A stretch of 28,484 nucleotides of DNA from JBBDXA01 sp040902585 (GTDB taxonomy: Bacteria > Planctomycetota > Phycisphaerae > Phycisphaerales > Phycisphaeraceae): positions 1 through 28,484 of the forward strand of contig JBBDXA010000127.1 in NCBI GenBank assembly GCA_040902585.1. Direction: 5' to 3'. The translations under genes and the position numbers were made by a program. Shown one piece after another: positions 10,866-17,083 of the stretch. Positions within the stretch are counted from its first letter, which is position 1. Each line of letters opens with the position of its first letter. The notes below the pieces were generated by a model. The model was not told the DNA's origin. It made no database searches and saw nothing but the letters and a program-made list of their open reading frames with translations.

Positions 10866-12758
10866 GTGTCCCACACCAGGCCGATGAAAGGAATTGGCCG
10901 GGCAATTGTCCGTACCCCCGCTGGCCACGGGGCACCCACACCGGAGTACGATCCCTTGTCTACTGTGCTGGTAGTCGACGATGTCGCCATTGTCCGTGAA
11001 CCCGTGGCCGCGGCCTTGCGGGAGCAGGGCTATCAGACCGTCTGTGCCGTCAACGGGCGCGAAGCGCTGGTGCTGGCCAACCAGTGCAAACCCGATCTGA
11101 TTCTTCTGGACCTGCACATGCCCGGCGCCGGCGGCCTGGAAATGCTGCGGGCACTGCGGGGAGATCCGGCTCTTGAGCGGACGCCCGTGCTTGTCCTGAG
11201 CGAATTGACCGACAAGGCGTCGGTGATCGAGGCCGGCCGACTCGGAATCGAAGGCTACCTGCTCAAGTCCCGATTCACTCTTAAGGACATGCTGCACCGT
11301 GTGGAGGCCGCCCTTGGCACCGGGCTCGAACCTGGCGCGGCGCTGAAAGATGTGGATGAGACGAACGAGCACACTGAACCGTCCACCATTCCTTCCGCTG
11401 CTCGGCAGGAGTCGGTGCGGCCTCATCGCGCCCCCGGTGACGAACGCGCCGCTCACCTGAAGGAATTGAAACCGGTTCTGACCCGGTCCCAGATGCAGGA
11501 ACATCTGGACAACTGCGGCGAGCTGAAGGCCCTGTCGCCGACCGTCGCCCGGGTGCTGAAGATGACCCAGAGCGCCGAGTGCTCGATGGACGCGGTGGCC
11601 GCCGTCATCAAGCAGGACCAGGCCATCTCGCTGAAGCTGCTGAAGCTGGCCAACTCCTCGGTGTACGCCCGTGGGGAACCGGTGGACACGGTTCAACGGG
11701 CGGTGATGCGAATCGGGCTGGAGCCGGTCCGTCAGATGGTCCTGAATCTGGCCGTGGTCGAACGGTTCAGCGACCAGAACGCGACCAGCGGCATCAACAT
11801 GATGTTGTTCTGGGAACACTCGATCGCGGTGGGCCTGATTGCCACGGAATTGACGAAGCTGCTGGGCGGCAAGGAGATTCAGATCGAAGCCGCCTTCACG
11901 ATGGGGCTTCTGCACGACGTGGGCCGACTCGTGTACGTGGAAACCCTCGGCGAGACCTACCAGACCGTGCTCGCCGAATCAGAGCACCTCCGGCTGCCCC
12001 TGGAGCAGGTCGAATCGCGTCTCCTGCTCATCAACCACGCCGAGGCCATGGACCGCATTCTCCACGCCTGGAACTTTCCCAAGGAACTGATCAATCCCAT
12101 CGCCCTCCATCACCTGTCCATCGGCAACATCCGTCGCGTCTCGCCCCGTTCCCTCAAGGAAATCGCCATCCTCGCGCTGGCCGATCGCCTGGCGCATGCC
12201 ATGTGCCTGGGCAGCAGCGGCAACACGGCGATCTATCCGACCGTCGAGTTCGCCCAGGCGCTCAACGTGACGAACGACATGATCGGCCAGATCGCCGACC
12301 ATGTGCCGGAACAGTCCAGCGATCTGAAGTTCGCCATGCTGTCCAACGCTCCAAACACCGCCGACTTCGATGTGAAGCGGCAACTGCGGCAAGGCTGGGA
12401 CGGGCCGTTCAGGCCGCTGTGCATCAGTCCCGACCCCGGCATCGATGCGTCCCAGTTGCTGTGCAGGCGGCTGGCGGATACTGCAACGGATCTGCCGCCC
12501 AGCGTGATCGTCGTCGAGATCACGCACCCTCGCTGTCGGGCGTCGCTGACGACGCAGCTTCTGGAGGCCCAGGCCCAGGCCAACCTCAGTGCGCTGCCGC
12601 TCATCCTGCTGTCGCCTGGTGGCGACCTGGAACTTGAAGAGCGGGCGATGACGGGACGGACGATCTGGAAACTGGCCCAGCCCACCGCCCTGGCCGACTG
12701 GGTCGACGCGCAAAAGTCGGTGAATGAGTCATCGCCACCATCCCGAGCGGTGGCCTGA
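10866..12758 (+). CDS. Response regulator with HDOD domain and C-terminal receiver-like domain
   Basis: A 630-aa protein. An N-terminal receiver (about 32-150) has D38/D39, D82 in LLDLHMPG and K134. A charged linker (about 155-200) follows. The HDOD domain (about 205-440) carries the typical segment QDQAISLKLLKLANSSVY. HDOD domains belong to the HD phosphohydrolase superfamily but often lack catalytic residues; here H318, the H350-D351 pair, H415/H416 and D440 remain. Residues about 512-615 have a receiver-like alternation of hydrophobic strands without a clear phosphoacceptor. It is probably the output end of this chemosensory/phosphorelay operon. The start is uncertain: GTG at 10866 or ATG at 10884, neither with a good Shine-Dalgarno. 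It lies 158 bases after the kinase and is the last gene of the operon. Confidence 0.88.
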   Translation: MSHTRPMKGIGRAIVRTPAGHGAPTPEYDPLSTVLVVDDVAIVREPVAAALREQGYQTVCAVNGREALVLANQCKPDLILLDLHMPGAGGLEMLRALRGDPALERTPVLVLSELTDKASVIEAGRLGIEGYLLKSRFTLKDMLHRVEAALGTGLEPGAALKDVDETNEHTEPSTIPSAARQESVRPHRAPGDERAAHLKELKPVLTRSQMQEHLDNCGELKALSPTVARVLKMTQSAECSMDAVAAVIKQDQAISLKLLKLANSSVYARGEPVDTVQRAVMRIGLEPVRQMVLNLAVVERFSDQNATSGINMMLFWEHSIAVGLIATELTKLLGGKEIQIEAAFTMGLLHDVGRLVYVETLGETYQTVLAESEHLRLPLEQVESRLLLINHAEAMDRILHAWNFPKELINPIALHHLSIGNIRRVSPRSLKEIAILALADRLAHAMCLGSSGNTAIYPTVEFAQALNVTNDMIGQIADHVPEQSSDLKFAMLSNAPNTADFDVKRQLRQGWDGPFRPLCISPDPGIDASQLLCRRLADTATDLPPSVIVVEITHPRCRASLTTQLLEAQAQANLSALPLILLSPGGDLELEERAMTGRTIWKLAQPTALADWVDAQKSVNESSPPSRAVA

Positions 12759-13163
12759 GCGGCCGCCGGGGCCTGACAGGAACACCTGCGACGCTTGCGA
12801 CTGAAGTATCGCTCCTGCACTACTTTCCATTTCCCATATGCTGGCCTGTTGGCCGTGCGTTTGGTGAGCCCAAAAGTACCTGGGCGGGATTTGATGGAAG
12901 GGCGATTTCAGTAATCTCCGTGACAGGCAACCCCCGCAACGACCTTCCCTTGGCGACTGGGTGCGTTGCCTGGCAACAGGTAGATGGGCCGACGCAATGT
13001 CGGTTCCCTACCTGTTAACTACCGGGTTGCCAATCGAAATGGTTGTACTGGTGCGACGACTCGGTGACAATTGGTGAAGCATGTGTTGGCGAAAGGCCTA
13101 CGCCTTCATTGGGCGGTCACCCTGCCACCCCTTCGCTCCCTATCGGACCTGAGGTGCGTTCCG
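12759..13163. other. Intergenic region between convergent genes, with nested inverted repeats
   Basis: There is no convincing coding frame in these 405 bases. The first 160 bases show nothing I can name. Positions 12924-13031 hold an unusual density of inverted repeats, listed separately. From about 13032 to 13163 I see no further structure or promoter. The region separates the end of the + strand chemosensory operon from the stop of a - strand membrane protein gene, so at least one transcription terminator is expected here. No classic GC hairpin followed by a T-run was found. Confidence 0.6.
12924..13031. repeat. Nested inverted-repeat element (GGCAAC/GTTGCC and AACAGGTAG/CTACCTGTT)
   Basis: Read directly: CAGGCAAC (12924-12931) is the reverse complement of GTTGCCTG (12965-12972). 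GTTGCC-T-GGCAAC (12965-12977) is a near-continuous palindrome. AACAGGTAG (12975-12983) pairs with CTACCTGTT (13008-13016) and encloses a second perfect stem, CCGAC-GCAAT-GTCGG (12989-13003). GGTTGCC (13025-13031) can also pair with the GGCAAC at 12972. The stems are mutually exclusive in part, which is what alternative RNA folds or a protein-binding palindrome would look like. It could be the 3' end structure of the upstream operon, a small structured RNA, or a dispersed repeat unit. Confidence 0.6.
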
Positions 13164-13757
13164 CTATATGTTGTCGTTAGTCGGCTTGCTCCGCACCAGC
13201 CACCACAGCCCCAGCGCGACTCCGATCAAACTCAGCAGCCACATTGGTGGCATATAGGCGTGACTCTTGTTGATGTTCAACCCTCGACAAATGCCCATGA
13301 AGGTCACGTGCGTCGCCAAGGTCAGCATCGTCAGCAGCGACAACCGCCAGCGCAGTATCGGCGTCCAGTGGGTTCGCGTGAGCAGGTACACGCAGGCGGC
13401 GGTGATTCCACCGAAGAGGAAAACCATCTCCCCGTAAAAGCTCATCCTCGCGCCATCGGCGATGAAGAACTCCTTGAAGTACCCCGGCCTCAGGATCGCC
13501 AGCGACATCGGGATGTGCGCGATCGAGCCATAGACCCCCGCGCGGAACCAAGCCGACGGCTCGACGCTGAGGGTCGCGCCTCGGTCCTTTCGCATTTGCT
13601 GAAAGAACCCGAATACGAAGCTCAAGGCCGCCGCCATTGACCAGCCTTTGTTCACAATGAAGATCGGCAAGTGCTCGATGTTCTTCGGGGCGAAGACGAT
13701 GTAGCGGATCACGGAGTAGGTGATGCAAATGCTGTAAAGACCCAGAATTGATTTCAT
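13164..13757 (-). CDS. Small multi-span membrane protein of unknown function
   Basis: I do not recognise this family. The 197-aa product has about five to six hydrophobic segments: about 3-22, 40-51, 75-92, 107-127, 138-158 and 168-187. Short charged loops lie between them, such as the basic QQMRKDRG stretch after segment two and KPTNDNI at the C-terminus. Histidines occur in or near membrane segments (IAHIP, THVTF), but no haem-binding pattern is clear. The start is placed at the ATG whose complement is 13755-13757, because the first membrane segment begins there; the frame is open another 25 codons upstream with no supporting features. No Shine-Dalgarno was seen. It lies on the same strand as, and downstream of, the decayed permease remnant. 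Confidence 0.75.
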   Translation of the reverse strand: MKSILGLYSICITYSVIRYIVFAPKNIEHLPIFIVNKGWSMAAALSFVFGFFQQMRKDRGATLSVEPSAWFRAGVYGSIAHIPMSLAILRPGYFKEFFIADGARMSFYGEMVFLFGGITAACVYLLTRTHWTPILRWRLSLLTMLTLATHVTFMGICRGLNINKSHAYMPPMWLLSLIGVALGLWWLVRSKPTNDNI

Positions 13758-13892
13758 GTGTATCGTCCCGTGGAGGTAACTTGAACCGGCGAATCCAAAC
13801 AGCTTACAAGTTCGCCGTCGCTGGGCCAGCAATATCTGGAAGGCGACTCACTGCGCTTTGGATGGTGAATTGGGTAGGGACCAATCGGTTTA

Positions 13893-14146
13893 TCAACTCG
13901 AATGTTCCCTGCCGAATCGTCGGCGCACGAGGTGCCACACCAATCCCAGCGCGATGAGCCCCAGGCCCGTCAGCCAGATTTGTCAATCGACCGAGAAGGC
14001 AAGGAACAGGCACGCAAAGAGTCCGCACCAGGCGAAGATCGGCGAGTAGAGCCGGTCTTCCTTCTTGAGCCGCAGCGCGGCGGGCGGGGCATTGAGGTCA
14101 GGTGATTCTGTCAAGCGCACCTTCCCGTTCGTCGCGCGGCTGCGCT
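13893..14146 (-). pseudogene. Decayed C-terminal remnant of an APC-type amino acid permease, interrupted by TGA
   Basis: On the - strand one frame reads as two hydrophobic helices with coding-like GC-rich third positions. The first segment is EDRLYSPIFAWCGLFACLFL. It is followed by AFSVD and then TGA at 13985-13983. The same frame continues without shift as QIWLTGLGLIALGLVWHLVR and ends RRRFGREHSS with TGA at 13895-13893. The pattern (charged loop, YSPIFAW helix, short turn, WLTGLGLIALGL helix, basic tail) resembles the last two membrane helices of amino acid/polyamine permeases of the APC superfamily. There is no room for the N-terminal helices because the PhoX-like gene ends at 14147. I read it as a permease tail left after deletion, with a nonsense mutation such as TGG to TGA. 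The family assignment is moderate; the in-frame stop is certain. Confidence 0.55.
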
Positions 14147-15568
14147 TCACGACAGCGCGGCCTCCCGGTTCTGCCACGGCCCCGTGATCGCCACGGTCAC
14201 GCCGGGGCTGAAGATGTTCACGAACAGCGTCGCGCCATCGGGCGAGAAGGTGACGCCGGCGAGTTCCGTGCGGTTTAGCGCGTTGCGGGCAAAGCGCGAG
14301 ATCTTTCCCGCCGGCGTGATGCGCAGGATGTATTGCTCGGGCGTGTTCCGCCGGCCCGCGTGGTCTTCGCAGACGAACAGATCGCCCCAGGGCGCGACGG
14401 TGAGGTTGTCGCAGTTCTCGCAGACGTTGTGATCATCGGGCTCGACGAACAACTCAAGTTTCCCCGGTGCATCGACCTCGCCGCGCTCGCCTTCGCGCAG
14501 GCTGGGCGTGTAGCGCCAGATCTGGCCGCGCCGCTTGGAGCCGCCGCTGGTGCAGGCGAAGTAGATGCCGTCCTTGCCGTGCCACATGCCTTCCCCGCGG
14601 GCGAAGCGGGCGCAGCCCTGCCCGTAGAAACCCCAGAGCCGCAGCTCATCGTCACGCGACTCGACATCTTCCATGTCCACCCATTCCACATCCATCTTCT
14701 GCCCCGGTGTCACCGTGGCGCGCCACCAGTTGCGCGTGTCGAATGACTTCTGTCCGCGCACGCGCAGCGCCTGGAGCCGGCCGCCTTCGACCAGCTTGCC
14801 GCGCTTCGTTGGAAGGAAGCGATAGATGAGGCTGTTCTCGCGGTCTTCGGTCTGATACACGATGCCCGACTTGGGATCGACGGCGACGGCCTCATGATTG
14901 AACCGGCCCATCGCCTTCAGCGGCACGGGATCGCAAGGCCCGTCCGCAATCGCGGGCACCTCAAAGTTGTATCCGTGGTCCCGCGCGTAGTTTTCATCCG
15001 CGAGCTGCACCGTCTCCTCGCAGGTGATCCACGTGTTCCAGGGCGTGGGTCCGCCGGCGCAGTTGCGGCAGGTTCCCGCCAGCGAAAGGAACTCGCGCTC
15101 CGTCTTCTTCGTGCGCGGGTCGTAGATGATGGTCGTCGTGCCGCCCAGGCCGGCGTATTCATCCTTCATGCCCGGATCGTAGAGCTTCGCGCGCTGGAGC
15201 TTATTCAAGAGCCGGTTGTCATCGCCGAAGGGGCCGGATTTCTTCTGGTCCGCCGTCAGCTCGTGATTGCGCACGAGGATGACTTTGCCATCGGTTCCGG
15301 CGAATGCCGCCATCCCGTCCGCCGAGCCGGGCGTGCGCAGGCCGTCGCTCATGGTCTGGCCGAAACGTGAGACGACGTGGCAGGTGAAGCCCTCGGGAAG
15401 ATCCAAGAGCTTCTCGCCGGGCTTATCCGCGCCCAGCGCGGGTGCCCCCGCCGTCCCCGGCTCCTGTGCCGCCAGCGCTACGTCGCTACCCGACAGCGCG
15501 CGCAGCCCGGCGAAGCCCATCGCCACGGCGGATGAATTCAACAACAGATGACGACGGGATAGACTCAT
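14147..15568 (-). CDS. Tat-exported DUF839/PhoX-family protein
   Basis: The 473-aa product begins with a twin-arginine signal (SRRHLLLNSSAVAMGFAG, residues 4-21) and a cleavage region near ALAAQ, so it is folded before export to the periplasm. The mature part matches the PhoX/DUF839 family of beta-propeller metalloproteins (calcium- and iron-dependent alkaline phosphatases and relatives). It contains ILVRNHELT, LGGTTTIIYDP, AGTCRNCAGGPTPWNTWITC EE-type residues (about 165-185), GRFNHEAVAVDP, YQTEDRENSLIYRF and FVEPDDHNVCENCDNL. The cysteine and acidic residues in these motifs are those usually found at the metal site. Phosphatase activity is not assured, since many DUF839 members are uncharacterised. 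AAGGAAG lies 8 bases before the ATG. Confidence 0.9.
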   Translation of the reverse strand: MSLSRRHLLLNSSAVAMGFAGLRALSGSDVALAAQEPGTAGAPALGADKPGEKLLDLPEGFTCHVVSRFGQTMSDGLRTPGSADGMAAFAGTDGKVILVRNHELTADQKKSGPFGDDNRLLNKLQRAKLYDPGMKDEYAGLGGTTTIIYDPRTKKTEREFLSLAGTCRNCAGGPTPWNTWITCEETVQLADENYARDHGYNFEVPAIADGPCDPVPLKAMGRFNHEAVAVDPKSGIVYQTEDRENSLIYRFLPTKRGKLVEGGRLQALRVRGQKSFDTRNWWRATVTPGQKMDVEWVDMEDVESRDDELRLWGFYGQGCARFARGEGMWHGKDGIYFACTSGGSKRRGQIWRYTPSLREGERGEVDAPGKLELFVEPDDHNVCENCDNLTVAPWGDLFVCEDHAGRRNTPEQYILRITPAGKISRFARNALNRTELAGVTFSPDGATLFVNIFSPGVTVAITGPWQNREAALS

Positions 15569-15702
15569 GTGGATCGCTTCCTTTGCATGGGTGAACCGGT
15601 GGGAATGGTCAGCAGCGGCACGCTGTCGATACCTCGCCGACGGCGCCCGGCGTAAACAAGGGGCGTCATCGGGTCAGTTCTACAATAACCCAAATCGCCG
15701 AA

Positions 15703-16266
15703 TCATCTCGCGCTCTCCACTCGGAAATCAAGGATGCTCGCCTCCGGCTTCTCCGGCACCTGGAGCCGGATGAACTCCTTGCTCGTTGCCTGGTGACACG
15801 CCATGCAGGCGGTGAGCTGTGTCTTGTAAGCCTCGGTGAACTTGGATTTGTTCTTGTCTTTGATCGTCTGCTCCAGGTCTTTGAGTGTGCTCGTCTCGAG
15901 GCCGCCGAGAATGCCGGCGAGATCGACTTCCAGACCGGCGTTGGTTTTGCGCTTGGGAATGATGCGGACCGCCCAGCGCAGGTGCGATTTCACCTCGTTC
16001 ATCATGAACTGCGCGAGTGGCCAGTTCTCGCTTTGGCCCGCGAACCAAAGGTTGGTGTAGTGGTAACCGACATCCGCCATCGCATGGGCCTGATCGGGCA
16101 CCATGCCCTTGAGCCGTTCGACCTCGGCTTTGAGTGCCGCGACTTCATCAGACTTGCCGTCATTGGGGTCCGCCGCGTGTGACGGCGTCAAGACACCGCT
16201 TTGGCCCAGCATGATCAGCAACACAAACAGTGCAAATGAAAGAACAGACCAGTGCTTCAGTCCCAT
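15703..16266 (-). CDS. Secreted monohaem c-type protein with one CMACH site
   Basis: A 187-aa exported protein. A signal peptide covers residues 1-31 (hydrophobic core VLSFALFVLLIML, cleavage near SHAAD). An acidic helix or short coiled coil (about 38-55) leads to a mostly helical domain. There is a single CxxCH motif, C154-M-A-C157-H158, near the C-terminus, for covalent haem attachment. One haem at the C-terminal end of a helical domain resembles cytochrome c'-type (c-prime) architecture, but I cannot assign the family. The ATG at 16266 is chosen because AGAGGA lies about 7 bases upstream and the signal peptide begins there; the frame is open 34 codons further. It is on the same strand as the PhoX-like gene, 134 bases upstream of it. 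Confidence 0.82.
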   Translation of the reverse strand: MGLKHWSVLSFALFVLLIMLGQSGVLTPSHAADPNDGKSDEVAALKAEVERLKGMVPDQAHAMADVGYHYTNLWFAGQSENWPLAQFMMNEVKSHLRWAVRIIPKRKTNAGLEVDLAGILGGLETSTLKDLEQTIKDKNKSKFTEAYKTQLTACMACHQATSKEFIRLQVPEKPEASILDFRVESAR

Positions 16267-16406
16267 GTGGAGTTCCTCTCGTGAAAGTCGTGAAATAAAG
16301 GCTTCTGTTTGTCCACTTCCATTACTTGCCTGCAACATTCCATCCGTCGTCGTGATAGCGATTCTCATACACTGGCGATACCTCCGTTATGACGAGCACG
16401 GGTGTG

Positions 16407-16762
16407 TTACCTGTTGGGAGACCGTTTGCGTCTTGTGCTTTTCGGGCGCGGGTTCGCTTCACGGATCAGCTCATCAAGCTGGGCGCGGACCAGGTCGAGC
16501 ACCTTCCGGCCCGCAGGGGTGAGGATGTAGTCGCGCCGGCCCCCGCTCCTTTACCCGCGACTTTGCTGCGCAGCGAGCCGTTGCGTTCCATCCGCTGCAA
16601 AAGTGGGTAAAGCGTGCCGGGACTGACCTCGTAGCCGTGCCGCCGCAGTTCCTGGAGCCTCCACTGCCCCACGACTGCACCCTCGGCCGCATGGTGCAGC
16701 ATGTGAACCTTCCAGAAGCTCAGCAGAAGCTCACGGGCCACAAGCTTTTGATCGATTGTCAT
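16407..16762 (-). CDS. PadR-family transcriptional regulator, frame broken by a 1-base shift
   Basis: The N-terminal 73 residues form a PadR winged-helix domain, with LQELRRHGYEVSPGTLYPLL and QRMERNGSLRSKVAGKG. PadR proteins are small dimeric repressors. After a run of five C's on the + strand (16540-16544) the frame reads poorly (AGAGATTSSPLRAG) and stops at 16466. Moving to the neighbouring frame restores the family's expected wing and dimerisation helix: RDYILTPAGRKVL then DLVRAQLDELIREA, with TAA at 16409-16407. One extra base in the homopolymer would give a normal protein of about 118 aa. Either the gene is truly frameshifted or the base call is wrong. The haem protein gene follows on the same strand, so the two may be co-regulated. 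Confidence 0.75.
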
Positions 16763-17083
16763 ACTCGGTTAGCCATCCGTGATGGAGATCTTCGCCGCTT
16801 GCGGTCAACGCCGCATTCGGTGCAGGATGAGAAGGCGCTTGGCTTCGCGCTATAGCCCTCAACTCGCGCCAATCCAAAAGCCGGATTTCGGTATTAACTT
16901 TGCGCGACCCTCCGTCGCGGAGTCATCCTACGGGCTTCCGCCCGCGTCGTTGGGCAAGAATCTTGTTTGCATCGTTCTCACTTGGTCGGTGTGTTTCACT
17001 TGTACAGGGATCGACGTCTGACGCACCCGCGGACAGAAAATGTCCGCGGGTGTTTTTCTGCGCCTTGTGAGACGCACCTTGCT
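16763..17083. other. Intergenic region upstream of padR and downstream of the sulfatase fusion
   Basis: No convincing gene is present in these 321 bases. An 80-codon open frame on the + strand (16782-17021) has arginine-rich, low-complexity content at its start and no Shine-Dalgarno, so I do not call it. The padR promoter should lie in the 16763-16900 part, but I cannot identify it. The 17024-17057 end carries a strong hairpin, listed separately. Confidence 0.5.
17024..17057 (+). terminator. Intrinsic terminator-like hairpin with T-tract on the + strand
   Basis: CACCCGCGGACA (17024-17035) and TGTCCGCGGGTG (17041-17052) form a perfect 12-base-pair stem with loop GAAAA, followed at once by TTTTT (17053-17057). 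This is a textbook rho-independent terminator for + strand transcription. It sits 26 bases past the stop of the - strand sulfatase gene, for which the hairpin would be read without a following T-tract. No + strand gene precedes it in the window closer than the chemosensory operon, so its function is unclear. Confidence 0.7.

Noticed and set aside
12965..12977. Resemblance of GTTGCC-T-GGCAAC to the eukaryotic RFX X-box
   Set aside because: The similarity is coincidental in a bacterial genome; only the palindromic structure is reported.
13804..14028. A 74-codon - strand frame overlapping the permease remnant
   Set aside because: The neighbouring frame shows clear membrane helices and coding-like third positions, while this one is low-complexity.
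16782..17021. An 80-codon + strand frame just before the orphan terminator
   Set aside because: It has no Shine-Dalgarno, an arginine-rich start and no domain. The position before the hairpin is suggestive but not enough to call a gene.
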